This document shows, in pieces, positions 6,265 to 13,057 of a stretch of DNA of 55,043 bases (positions are counted from its first letter, which is position 1; each line of letters opens with the position of its first letter). Below the pieces are notes generated by a model that searched no databases, was not told where the DNA came from, and worked only from the letters and a program-made list of their open reading frames with translations. Source of the DNA: a virus; IMG/VR virus record IMGVR_UViG_3300042479_000786, positions 1 to 55,043 of that record; one strand, written 5' to 3'. The position numbers and the translations under genes are program-made.

Positions 6265-6621
6265 TACATATGTGCGCTGATTTCTCTGTCTTCACGACGA
6301 GGCATGATCTATCCGTAGATTGACCTGATAAAGAACGTTGTCGCTGATTGACTCTGCAATGATACGGCGAGTTTATTGATATAACCTAATTTATTATTTA
6401 GATTTCTTCTAAGTGATTGATTATCAGTGTGAATAATTTCATTGTCCTGTGTTTATTATGTTCGCCTTGGCTCTTGCATATATATGTATGCGACTAGACG
6501 CTATCTAGGCATTCAGGCTGTTTATTGTCTGTTGGCAATAAAGGCACCAAAGAAGCGATTTAAGCCACTCTGATGCCTTTCTGGTATACTGATATGGATT
6601 GCTGGAGATCTGAGTTTTCCG
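6265..6621. other. Non-coding gap
   Basis: About 360 bases without a convincing reading frame on either strand; only frames of about 14 codons occur. The stretch is AT-rich in the middle (about 6370-6440). It holds a 5-bp hairpin at 6258-6274 (CGCAC/GTGCG) at its edge and a small palindrome GCATA-TATATG-TATGC at 6476-6491. The 13-mer at 6478-6490 recurs at 7209-7221, in the leader of the 193-residue gene, but it is low-complexity. Nothing else is recognised. Confidence 0.5.
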
Positions 6622-7203
6622 CTAGTAGCAAGGCTTTCCAGCGAGGTTGTATACGATCCGTAGATGGTGGGCTGTGATCGATCCTCGTGGCCTGATGTTC
6701 TTTGGCGGCACCTTGTTGATGGGCTTGAGTTTCAAATGGGCATAATCCTGAGTGAGGAACCGGTCAAGAGGTTCACCCCAGAAGAGAGCTAGGGCTCCGA
6801 GCATGATCAGGCCTATGTTCCAATACTTGCCTTCCCTTAATGCTACGTAAGAGGTTAAGGTGATTTGGATGCCTTCTGACTTCAACTGATCGATCTGGGA
6901 TGCTATTGGTATGTCGTGATATGCCAGCAGGTAATCGTTGTTTGAGGCTGCCAGAATAGATGAATCGGTAGCTACCCTCATCGCCTGTCCTGCTAGAGTA
7001 CCAACGGTTCTAGCGCGTTTTACGGTGGGCAAGTAATATCTGCTACCAATTGGGGGTAATGGAAGCACGCGGCGTGGGTGTTCCTCAAGGTGTTTCACGC
7101 GCCCAGAGCGGATCATAGCCTCCTCAAGCCTGCGTTCCGATGTGCATTTGAGCAGTTGTTCTGTGCGGAGTTCAACATGCCTCCAGAGTTCAGGTATTGT
7201 CAT
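6622..7203 (-). CDS. Hypothetical membrane-anchored protein, 193 aa
   Basis: A 193-residue basic protein (MTIPELWRHVELRTEQ...). An N-terminal helical, Arg/Glu-rich part is followed by a central region and one hydrophobic segment, IGLIMLGALALFWG (about 129-142), probably a single membrane helix, then a basic tail (LKLKPINKVPPKNIRPRG). No signal peptide. It is the first long gene left of the 7231-7252 palindrome, which lies just upstream of its start and may control it. No family recognised. Confidence 0.6.
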   Translation of the reverse strand: MTIPELWRHVELRTEQLLKCTSERRLEEAMIRSGRVKHLEEHPRRVLPLPPIGSRYYLPTVKRARTVGTLAGQAMRVATDSSILAASNNDYLLAYHDIPIASQIDQLKSEGIQITLTSYVALREGKYWNIGLIMLGALALFWGEPLDRFLTQDYAHLKLKPINKVPPKNIRPRGSITAHHLRIVYNLAGKPCY

Positions 7204-7230
7204 GCTCTATATATATGTATGGTTTCAAAT

Positions 7231-7252
7231 TAACACGACCAACGTCGTGTTA
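7231..7252. promoter_or_regulatory. Perfect inverted repeat, possible operator
   Basis: TAACACGAC and GTCGTGTTA form a perfect 9-bp inverted repeat around CAAC. It is not followed by a T-run in either direction, so it is not a terminator. On the minus strand a TAATTTG sequence, one base short of the TAnnTTTG consensus, begins inside the right arm, 25-30 nt before the start of the 193-residue gene. A repressor binding here would block that promoter. Operator function is inferred. Confidence 0.45.
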
Positions 7253-7264
7253 TGGCCTGTGATC

Positions 7265-7492
7265 CTAGTGCTGCGCACCGGTGCGATTCTTTAGCGGGTG
7301 CAGGTGGCCAGCATGCTGTATGCCTGAGCAGGTGATCAGGGTGATGGGTCTTGGGTATACCGGCCGGACGCAAGACATGATGGCTGCTTCCATTGTGGCT
7401 GTAGGGCTGGAGCGGAAAGGGGAGGGGGGATGTTCCGAGACCTCTCGGCCCCCGCCAGCACTGGTATGCCACACCGTCTCTTGACCGATCAT
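7265..7492 (-). CDS. Hypothetical protein, 75 aa
   Basis: A 75-residue frame (MIGQETVWHTSAGGG...) whose ATG overlaps the TGA of the 57-residue membrane protein gene as ATGA. That overlap is the main reason for choosing it over two other open frames covering the same GC-rich stretch. The product is rich in Pro, Ser and His and looks largely unstructured. No family recognised. Confidence 0.45.
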   Translation of the reverse strand: MIGQETVWHTSAGGGREVSEHPPSPFRSSPTATMEAAIMSCVRPVYPRPITLITCSGIQHAGHLHPLKNRTGAQH

Positions 7493-7662
7493 GGCTTTAG
7501 CAATATCGTTAATGCCAACAGGACCGTGACTATAACCGTAGCCATCTTCTTCTCTTTATCTGGCAATTGTTCATACATACATGAGTAGCCAAAGCTCACT
7601 ACTAACAGGGCACACAGAACGATTGTAAACGCAACAACCTTTAAAAATAATAGCACTTCCAT
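7489..7662 (-). CDS. Small two-helix membrane protein, 57 aa
   Basis: A 57-residue ORF (MEVLLFLKVVAFTIVLC...) with two hydrophobic helices, about 3-22 and 43-55, joined by a charged loop (YEQLPDKEKKM). It is the first leftward gene of the divergent region and overlaps the next start as ATGA. A TATTTTTG box at 7674-7667 lies only 4 bases from the ATG, so the mRNA may be leaderless. Its placement resembles that of small phage inner-membrane or exclusion proteins; function unknown. Confidence 0.55.
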   Translation of the reverse strand: MEVLLFLKVVAFTIVLCALLVVSFGYSCMYEQLPDKEKKMATVIVTVLLALTILLKP

Positions 7663-7666
7663 ACCA

Positions 7667-7674
7667 CAAAAATA
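7667..7674 (-). promoter_or_regulatory. Possible leftward promoter box (TATTTTTG)
   Basis: On the minus strand TATTTTTG at 7674-7667 matches TAnnTTTG and lies 4 bases before the start of the leftmost-reading 57-residue gene. No clear TTTG partner is found 17-23 nt upstream. If active, it would produce a nearly leaderless message for the leftward cluster. Confidence 0.35.
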
Positions 7675-7683
7675 AATTATTTA

Positions 7684-7716
7684 TTTGGAAGTCTGGAACC
7701 TAATACTATACCTTTG
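7684..7716 (+). promoter_or_regulatory. Rightward promoter of the replication operon
   Basis: TTTG at 7684-7687 and TACCTTTG at 7709-7716 are separated by 21 nt, fitting the Bacteroidota TTTG-N(19-21)-TAnnTTTG promoter. Transcription would start near 7720-7724, producing a leader of about 140 nt before the ATG at 7864 that contains the hairpin-rich element at 7756-7852. Confidence 0.6.
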
Positions 7717-7755
7717 ACGCAGTTCTTTATCCAAAAATCGAAGTCTAAAGTCAGA

Positions 7756-7852
7756 GGTAGTAGCCTGATTTAAACAATAACATTACGCCCATTGAGGGCT
7801 GCGAGGTGATGAAAATCACCGCTACTACCGCAGTCCTTAATGGGCTTTTTTT
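7756..7852 (+). ncRNA. Structured leader RNA with terminator
   Basis: Three elements nest here. (1) A long stem pairs 7787-7803 (GCCCATTGAGGGCTGCG) with 7829-7845 and is followed by seven T residues, the form of an intrinsic terminator. (2) Inside it sits a perfect hairpin, GGTGAT-GAAA-ATCACC (7805-7820), with a GNRA loop. (3) The bases after that hairpin, GCTACTACC (7821-7829), are fully complementary to GGTAGTAGC upstream (7756-7764), which would make a pseudoknot or a competing fold. It lies between the promoter and the first replication gene. It could be an attenuator, a riboswitch-like switch, or an independent small RNA ending at the terminator. No known class is recognised. Confidence 0.55.
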
Positions 7853-7863
7853 ATCTCCAAAAT

Positions 7864-8799
7864 ATGAGAAAGTCATTCGTGCTTTACACCGATCTTTACG
7901 AAACATTACAACATTTGAGTGACGAAAACCTCGGACGACTCACCAAAATGATCTTCGAGTACGTAATTTTCGACGTCGAGCCGGACACGTCTGACATGCT
8001 GTTTTTGGTGTTTAACCCCATAAAAATGCAAATTAACCGCGATAACGAAAAATACGAGAAACGCTCAGAACGCAGTCGTGTCAACGGTTCCATGGGAGGA
8101 CGACCAAACAAAAATAACCTAGATAACCCACTGGGTTTTCTGGGTTACCAAAATAACCCAGAGGTTATTCTGGGTTACAAGAAAAAGCTAACCGAACCCA
8201 GAAAACCTGATAATGATAATGATAATGATAATGATAATGATAATGACAATGAAAAGAGAAAAGAAATATATGTGGCTTCGCATGTTTTTTTTGAAGAGGA
8301 ATTGAAAACTCAAGGGCTTAAAGAAAACTCAAAAAAAAGGGTAACACATTCCCGGGGGGCGGAGGGGGTCACCCAGCCGAAAGTCAAAACTTTCAAACAG
8401 TGGACATCTGAAGATTTAAAAAATAACATCTCACCCCATGTTATAAAATACGGCCGAGAAATCTGCAATGAGTTTTACCGATACTGGAGCGAACCAACCG
8501 CAAACGGAAAAATGAGGATCAATTCAGAATCTGCCTTCGAGGTGACCAGGAGGCTTGACACCTTCCTTCGCAACGCAAGCAAGTTCGGCTCCAAGCAGAA
8601 GGTCATCCAAAACCAGCTGGCTTTCAAAACCAAAGCAGAGGCCGAGCAGTACATGATCGACACTTACTTCCACGGCAAGAGCGAATACGGCCCAAAGGTT
8701 TACGGCATCGAACTAGTCGACGAGAATAACCAACCAAGAGACATCAACACCATCCACGAAGAAATCAACAAGGCCGTCCTAGGCGGATTAAATCTCTAA
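7864..8799 (+). CDS. Replication initiator-like protein, 311 aa
   Basis: The start is the ATG at 7864 (MRKSFVLYTDLYETL); an in-frame ATG 24 bases upstream lies inside the terminator stem and is rejected. Residues 1-80 resemble the N-terminal domain found in many phage and plasmid replication-organiser proteins of the DUF6291 kind (name from memory): LSDENLGRLTKMIFEYV, then KYEKRSERSRVNGSMGGRP. A variable linker (about 84-165) holds seven Asp-Asn dipeptides and the iteron-like DNA repeats. The C-terminal part (about 175-230) has HVIKYGREICNEFYRYWSEP, a motif common in such proteins and probably helicase-interacting. It is followed after 2 bases by the primase-helicase gene, as lambda O is followed by P. 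Confidence 0.6.
   Translation: MRKSFVLYTDLYETLQHLSDENLGRLTKMIFEYVIFDVEPDTSDMLFLVFNPIKMQINRDNEKYEKRSERSRVNGSMGGRPNKNNLDNPLGFLGYQNNPEVILGYKKKLTEPRKPDNDNDNDNDNDNDNEKRKEIYVASHVFFEEELKTQGLKENSKKRVTHSRGAEGVTQPKVKTFKQWTSEDLKNNISPHVIKYGREICNEFYRYWSEPTANGKMRINSESAFEVTRRLDTFLRNASKFGSKQKVIQNQLAFKTKAEAEQYMIDTYFHGKSEYGPKVYGIELVDENNQPRDINTIHEEINKAVLGGLNL
8113..8200 (+). repeat. Iteron-like TAACCCA/TGGGTTA cluster, possible origin
   Basis: Within 88 bases the heptamer TAACCCA or its complement TGGGTTA, allowing one mismatch, occurs about eight times in both orientations (near 8113, 8124, 8132, 8141, 8153, 8163, 8171 and 8194). Two sets form inverted repeats: AACCCA-C-TGGGTT at 8125-8137 and AATAACC-CAGA-GGTTATT at 8152-8169. 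The cluster lies in the linker of the initiator-like gene, the position of the lambda origin inside gene O. Origin function is inferred. Confidence 0.5.
8209..8250 (+). repeat. GATAAT hexamer tandem repeat
   Basis: Six perfect GATAAT units are followed by one GACAAT. They are in frame and encode seven Asp-Asn dipeptides, so copy-number change would alter linker length without a frameshift. The AT-rich tract lies directly beside the iteron-like cluster, where a DNA-unwinding element would be expected. Confidence 0.85.
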
Positions 8800-8801
8800 C
8801 C

Positions 8802-10991
8802 ATGCTCAACCAAGCCAAGCACCTGATCGAAAATGGATTCTCGGTAATCCCGGTCAACGAGAAGAAGCAGCCCATGGTCGCATTCAAGAGATCCGGCTAT
8901 ACCCAGAACCTGCCAGGAAACGAACTCGACCTGCTCTATACCCAAAGCCATGGCATCGCCATCATCGCAGGGGAGGTCTCAGGTAACCTGATCTGCATCG
9001 ATGTGGACCTGAAGTACGACATCTCCGGCGATCTCATGTCACGACTCAAGCAGCGGCTCGTGGAGGTCATCCCAAGCTTCTTTGACCGCATCGTTCTCCA
9101 ACAAACCAGAACCAATGGCTTTCACCTGATCTTCCGTGTCGAACAAGGCACCAAGGTCGGAGGGAACAAGAAACTGGCTATGAGATCCACCAACGAGGCA
9201 GAGCTCGAGGAGGACCGGAAGAACAATCCGAAACTAAAAAAATCAGAACGCGTATTGATCGAGACCAGGGGGGAGGGGGGTTATTTCCTAATCGCTCCCA
9301 CCCCAGGATATAAAATCATAAAAAACACCTTCGGCTCCATCGGGACATTCACCCCAGATGAGTTAGATGCCGTATTTGCCACCTGCCGTTCGTTTAACGA
9401 GCTTGAAATAGCAGAAGTGGTATATGACATCCAAGACAGAAAGATAATGTCTGTAACGTCCTCTATCGAGGTCAGCCCTTGGGATGATTATAACAACCGG
9501 ACCGATGGTGTCGCCCTTCTCGAGAGTTATGGGTGGGAGGTAAGTGGTCAGATTAACTCAACCACACTCAAGCTTTTGCGTCCAGGCAAGCCATCAAAAG
9601 GCGAGCACAGCGCTTACTACCACACGGATTCAGGTAAGTTAGTAGTCTTTTCTACTTCCACCCCATTCGAGACTGAGCGCAATGGTACCTCACCGGCATA
9701 TACCCCGTTCGCTATCTATGCCGTCTACGAACATAACGGGAACATCAAGGAAGCGGCTAAGATGCTTAGCGATCATGGTTTTGGTAGTAGCAAGTTCAAG
9801 CAGGAGTCACACCGTCCAGAGGTAGTACTCCGGCCGAAAGACATGCCAGAGCATCGGTCCAAGCCAGCCGATCCAGAGGAGCCATCCCGTATGGAAGACC
9901 CCGACAACAAGGACTCTGATGTGTCGAAGTTTATTGGTGACTTCAACAACGCTGTTGGATACCTCAACATGGCCAGAAGCAACTCCCTGCCAGAGGGATT
10001 GAAGTTCGGATACGAGAAGCTGGATAACCACTGGAGACTCAAGAAAGGGGCGCTTGTCATTGTCCACGGATTGGCCAACGTAGGGAAGTCTACCTTCATG
10101 TGGTATATCGCTATCCTATCCGCCATGGCACACGGCTGGAGATGGGTGATCTATACCGGTGAGAATGATTATGAATTCGTGATCCGTCGTATGATGGAGA
10201 CCTATTCTGGCAAGTCTCTCCATACCCTCACCCAGGACGAATGGGATATCGCTGAGATCTTTGTCCGCACACACTTTGTGTTCATCACCAACGACTTCAC
10301 GTACTCTTACAAAGACCTGCTCGGGATCGTTGAGAAGCTCATGGAAGAGCAGCACTTCGATGCCATCATGGTCGATCCGTATAACTCGTTAGTTGTCGAT
10401 GATACCATCGCTAAACAGATCAAGATATTGGCAGGTAATAAGCACGATTACGATTATATGGTAACCACGGAGCTTAGGGTATTCTGTCGTAAGACCGGCT
10501 TGAGTGTTTATCTCAATGTCCATACAGGAACAGAGGGAGCGAGAAGGGTAGCTAAGGATCCAAGCAAGCCTCCTAAAATGTACGAGGTAGAGGGTGGAAA
10601 TAAGTTCGCAGCACGGGCTGATGATTTCATCACCATACACCGCAACACAAAGGACGAAAGCTCATGGATGATAACCGAGGTTCATATCGATAAGATCAAG
10701 ACCCAGGAGACCGGTGGCCGGCCTACTGCCGAGGATCGCCCTATCACACTCAGGTTCCTTCCGGAGATGGGTAGGTTTATGGGAAGCACGCTAGGCACCT
10801 CGCATACATTCGATCCGATCAACCAATACAAGAAAGGTAAGCACGCTTACCCTAACTCTACACCCGAACCGGTTAACCTTCCTCCTGAGATAACCCCAGA
10901 GGAATATGTCAAACCGGTGACCCCAGGTCTGCTTAATGCCAGAGAGAGCTTTTTTACATCTAATGTCAGCGATGACGATTCACCATTCTAG
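8802..10991 (+). CDS. Primase-polymerase/replicative helicase fusion
   Basis: A 729-residue protein joining two replication activities. Residues 1-210 form a bifunctional primase-polymerase (prim-pol) domain: ENGFSVIPVNEKKQP at the start, the catalytic CIDVD pair (Asp67, Asp69) and a later GEGGYFLIAP strand. Residues about 395-700 form a RecA-fold SF4 helicase with Walker A GLANVGKST (423-431, Lys429) and Walker B IMVDP (Asp525). Prim-pol domains synthesise primers and the helicase unwinds the fork; such fusions are common in phages and plasmids. The gene follows the initiator by 2 bases and precedes the NinB-like gene by 2 bases. The middle region (about 340-395) is charged and Pro-rich, a likely flexible linker. 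Confidence 0.85.
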   Translation: MLNQAKHLIENGFSVIPVNEKKQPMVAFKRSGYTQNLPGNELDLLYTQSHGIAIIAGEVSGNLICIDVDLKYDISGDLMSRLKQRLVEVIPSFFDRIVLQQTRTNGFHLIFRVEQGTKVGGNKKLAMRSTNEAELEEDRKNNPKLKKSERVLIETRGEGGYFLIAPTPGYKIIKNTFGSIGTFTPDELDAVFATCRSFNELEIAEVVYDIQDRKIMSVTSSIEVSPWDDYNNRTDGVALLESYGWEVSGQINSTTLKLLRPGKPSKGEHSAYYHTDSGKLVVFSTSTPFETERNGTSPAYTPFAIYAVYEHNGNIKEAAKMLSDHGFGSSKFKQESHRPEVVLRPKDMPEHRSKPADPEEPSRMEDPDNKDSDVSKFIGDFNNAVGYLNMARSNSLPEGLKFGYEKLDNHWRLKKGALVIVHGLANVGKSTFMWYIAILSAMAHGWRWVIYTGENDYEFVIRRMMETYSGKSLHTLTQDEWDIAEIFVRTHFVFITNDFTYSYKDLLGIVEKLMEEQHFDAIMVDPYNSLVVDDTIAKQIKILAGNKHDYDYMVTTELRVFCRKTGLSVYLNVHTGTEGARRVAKDPSKPPKMYEVEGGNKFAARADDFITIHRNTKDESSWMITEVHIDKIKTQETGGRPTAEDRPITLRFLPEMGRFMGSTLGTSHTFDPINQYKKGKHAYPNSTPEPVNLPPEITPEEYVKPVTPGLLNARESFFTSNVSDDDSPF

Positions 10992-10993
10992 CT

Positions 10994-11422
10994 ATGATAA
11001 AAGTAAGAACCAAGATCTTAAACGGGAAGATTAGCGAAAACATTCCCCTGATGCAGGAGGCTCTCAGGTTATTTGATAACGAGGACGTCACCATTATCAT
11101 TGAGAAAACCAAGCGCAAGCGGAGCGGCCCACAGAATGCTTTTTACTGGGGGTGCGTTCTTCCATACATCACATGGGGGATCATAGAGCTAGGCAATGAG
11201 TGGACGGATGAGGATTCTCATATCCTGATGAGGAGCAAGTTCCTCCAGAAGGCAATCCTGATCAATGACGATGGGGAGTTCGTCACCAAGACCAAAAGCA
11301 CCACCGAGCTCGACACGGTCCAGTGGGAAGAGTATATCACCAAGATAAGAGCATGGGCATCCGAAATGCTCAATATCGAAATACCATTACCAAACGAATA
11401 CATTGAATCAAACCCTAAATAA
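10994..11422 (+). CDS. NinB-like recombination protein
   Basis: A 142-residue basic-start protein with IIEKTKRKRSGPQNAFYWG (about 36-54), the signature 'R-S-x-P-Q-N-A' region of NinB-family proteins. Lambda NinB binds single-stranded DNA and acts in recombination with the Red/RecFOR pathways. Length matches the family (about 140-150). It is directly downstream of the primase-helicase, as expected for a replication-recombination operon. Assignment is by motif and context. Confidence 0.65.
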   Translation: MIKVRTKILNGKISENIPLMQEALRLFDNEDVTIIIEKTKRKRSGPQNAFYWGCVLPYITWGIIELGNEWTDEDSHILMRSKFLQKAILINDDGEFVTKTKSTTELDTVQWEEYITKIRAWASEMLNIEIPLPNEYIESNPK

Positions 11423-11430
11423 ACAGAACC

Positions 11431-11688
11431 ATGAGAACACTAAAACAACATTACTCAGACGAGAGCCGCATCATCCGGATGATCAGAAACACGGACGGCA
11501 CAATGAACATCGGAACATACCTTCCTATCGAAGAGGGTGGGCAGTACAACCTTCACGACAAGTCTGTTGTGATCATAGACGAGATTGTTGAACAGTGGGA
11601 AGCCAAGGGGTTTTTTACCACCTCAGCTCCAACGATCTACAAAGTCCGCGCCCAGGTGGTGTATGTACCAGAAGTTTCAAAGAAATAA
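11431..11688 (+). CDS. Hypothetical protein, 85 aa
   Basis: An 85-residue protein (MRTLKQHYSDESRIIRMIR...) with an A-rich leader, 8 bases after the NinB-like stop. The beta-rich middle (KSVVIIDEIVEQWEAKGFF) is followed by a C-terminal strand (KVRAQVVYVPE). A different frame over the same bases, beginning inside the previous gene, is rejected. No family recognised. Confidence 0.65.
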   Translation: MRTLKQHYSDESRIIRMIRNTDGTMNIGTYLPIEEGGQYNLHDKSVVIIDEIVEQWEAKGFFTTSAPTIYKVRAQVVYVPEVSKK

Positions 11689-11702
11689 CAAAGAAATTTT
11701 TA

Positions 11703-11710
11703 TATTTTTG
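11703..11710 (+). promoter_or_regulatory. Possible promoter box (TATTTTTG)
   Basis: TATTTTTG fits TAnnTTTG and stands 10 bases before the ATG at 11721. No convincing TTTG box lies 19-21 nt upstream. The surrounding sequence is strongly AT-rich. Confidence 0.4.
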
Positions 11711-11720
11711 TACCCACGAT

Positions 11721-12101
11721 ATGGCAAAGAAAAAAGTAACAATCGAATATAACCTAGAGGCAATGTCCTCTAGTATCACGGTCCCATTGCAGTTCAGAGG
11801 AACAATGGACTCCCTGCTGAGTGCATTCAAAATGAATGCATTCTCTGCCTATGATGTCGGCAGAAAGTTTTCCGGATTCGGGACCCACGACGATATCAAG
11901 ACCATGCTTGAATTCCTTTGTTCAATAGGGATACTGGCAAAGATAGACAGCAAGGCTAAGGGTCTCTATCAGTTTACTTCTGACGAACTAACCGTTGCCA
12001 GGATCAAACAGACGTTAGACTACCTCAGCGGCCATGTCAAAGCTATCACTGCCTTGAAAGATGAAATAATGGCCCACTATGAAAAACGAGCCGAAGATTA
12101 G
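11721..12101 (+). CDS. Hypothetical protein, 126 aa
   Basis: The ATG at 11721 (MAKKKVTIEYN) is preferred to an earlier in-frame start within the preceding gene, because a promoter box lies just upstream. The helical product contains a possible winged-helix-like pattern (FSAYDVGRKFSGFGTHDDIKTMLEFLCSIGILAKI, about 38-72): helix, turn, helix, then a 'GILAKID... GLYQF' wing. A DNA-binding role is therefore possible. The next gene overlaps by 23 bases. Confidence 0.6.
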   Translation: MAKKKVTIEYNLEAMSSSITVPLQFRGTMDSLLSAFKMNAFSAYDVGRKFSGFGTHDDIKTMLEFLCSIGILAKIDSKAKGLYQFTSDELTVARIKQTLDYLSGHVKAITALKDEIMAHYEKRAED

Positions 12102-12348
12102 TAAAGTAGAGCTCACAATGTCTGTCTTCGGAGTCAGGCATTGTGTGGAGCTCTCCACTACAGGTCCGCCAAGCGACATCATCGGTGACTACATTGGCGA
12201 TATCCGGAAGAACCATATCAACACCGCCAATATCCTCAGGGTAGATGTAGATGGGATTAATATTTACAAAAGCAACTCTTACGCTAGAATCGAAAGCATA
12301 TGGCAAAGAAGAAACCTTCCGGAGTTAATGGCTCCGGATTTACTGTAG
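12079..12348 (+). CDS. Hypothetical protein, 89 aa
   Basis: An 89-residue beta-rich protein (MKNEPKISKVELTMSVFG...). It overlaps the previous gene by 23 bases and the next by 49, a pattern repeated along this operon. An internal start (MSVFGVRH) is possible. No family recognised. Confidence 0.5.
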   Translation: MKNEPKISKVELTMSVFGVRHCVELSTTGPPSDIIGDYIGDIRKNHINTANILRVDVDGINIYKSNSYARIESIWQRRNLPELMAPDLL

Positions 12349-12719
12349 AGGACTGGGCTAGGCTAGCAGAACTGGCTGAGGAGCATCCGGTTGTATGGAG
12401 CGCTATGCAGGTTATTAAGACCGTGTTTAGCCGGGCTCACATCGAGAGCTACGAGACCATTAATGAAACGCTTGGTTTTCTCAATGACTCACTAAAGGAG
12501 ATCTCCCAACTGCCAAAGGCCGAACGACCAAAGCTTCTGGACAATAACAAGGAAAAGGAATTCGATGCCATCCTCAAAGTGGTACAGTCGATTCCTAAAA
12601 TCAATGCTGACCTGATCAACATGAGAAACGATCTGTTCAGCGAAGATGATGAAACCGGTTTGAATAACGACTCACTATCTGACACATGGGCGAACGACAA
12701 GAGAAAAGAATCCAAATAA
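12300..12719 (+). CDS. Hypothetical protein, 139 aa
   Basis: A 139-residue acidic helical protein (MAKKKPSGVNGSGFTVEDW...). Long amphipathic helices between residues 25 and 105 suggest a coiled-coil or helical bundle, and the C-terminus is disordered. It sits two genes before the putative small terminase. No family recognised. Confidence 0.6.
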   Translation: MAKKKPSGVNGSGFTVEDWARLAELAEEHPVVWSAMQVIKTVFSRAHIESYETINETLGFLNDSLKEISQLPKAERPKLLDNNKEKEFDAILKVVQSIPKINADLINMRNDLFSEDDETGLNNDSLSDTWANDKRKESK

Positions 12720-13057
12720 AAGAGAAGCCAATCAAAGCGCATAAGAAGTTGACAGCCAACGAGATACGGCAGTTGATGTATAGTAACTTTGAGATCTATG
12801 GATTTTTTATAAGCGAAGGAAGGTTCCTTTTCGCCTTCTTTACATATATCGATCACGCGGGCAATCAGGTAATCACTTGCCGGTTATTCATGTCTACCAT
12901 AGAGTTTCTACCCTACGAAAAGCGGGTGGAGCTCTATAAGGAGATGGCGCCATATCTTAAAAAGAAGTTTGTTAAGAATCCTCACCTGATGCCAACAACA
13001 GCTGATGAGATTAAAAAGTATATGGTATGGCGGGTTTCGAGCGTGGAAATATTATAG
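12686..13057 (+). CDS. Hypothetical protein, 123 aa
   Basis: A 123-residue basic protein with a 30-residue Lys-rich start (MGERQEKRIQIKEKPIKAHKK) and a compact aromatic middle (FEIYGFFISEGRFLFAFFTYIDHAGN), probably a beta sheet. It overlaps both neighbours by about 30 bases. Position before the terminase genes suggests a head or packaging accessory role, but nothing in the sequence proves it. Confidence 0.6.
   Translation: MGERQEKRIQIKEKPIKAHKKLTANEIRQLMYSNFEIYGFFISEGRFLFAFFTYIDHAGNQVITCRLFMSTIEFLPYEKRVELYKEMAPYLKKKFVKNPHLMPTTADEIKKYMVWRVSSVEIL

Noticed and set aside
6478-7221. 13-bp repeat shared by 6478-6490 and 7209-7221 as an attachment site
   Set aside because: It is a simple AT-alternating sequence with no integrase gene nearby.
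7281-7484. Plus-strand frame in the GC-rich stretch left of the divergent region
   Set aside because: The minus-strand frame ending at 7265 is joined by an ATGA overlap to the membrane-protein gene and fits operon direction; the plus frame has no promoter or leader.
7840-7863. Upstream ATG for the initiator-like protein
   Set aside because: It lies within the right arm of the terminator stem; MRKSFVLYTDLYE is the natural N-terminus of this domain type.
8209-8250. Hexamer repeat as a phase-variation switch
   Set aside because: Units of six bases cannot shift the frame, so copy changes would only alter linker length.
11403-11591. Reading frame of 62 codons overlapping the 85-residue gene
   Set aside because: It begins inside the NinB-like gene and has the composition of an out-of-frame shadow; the frame starting at 11431 has a proper leader and strand-like hydrophobic pattern.
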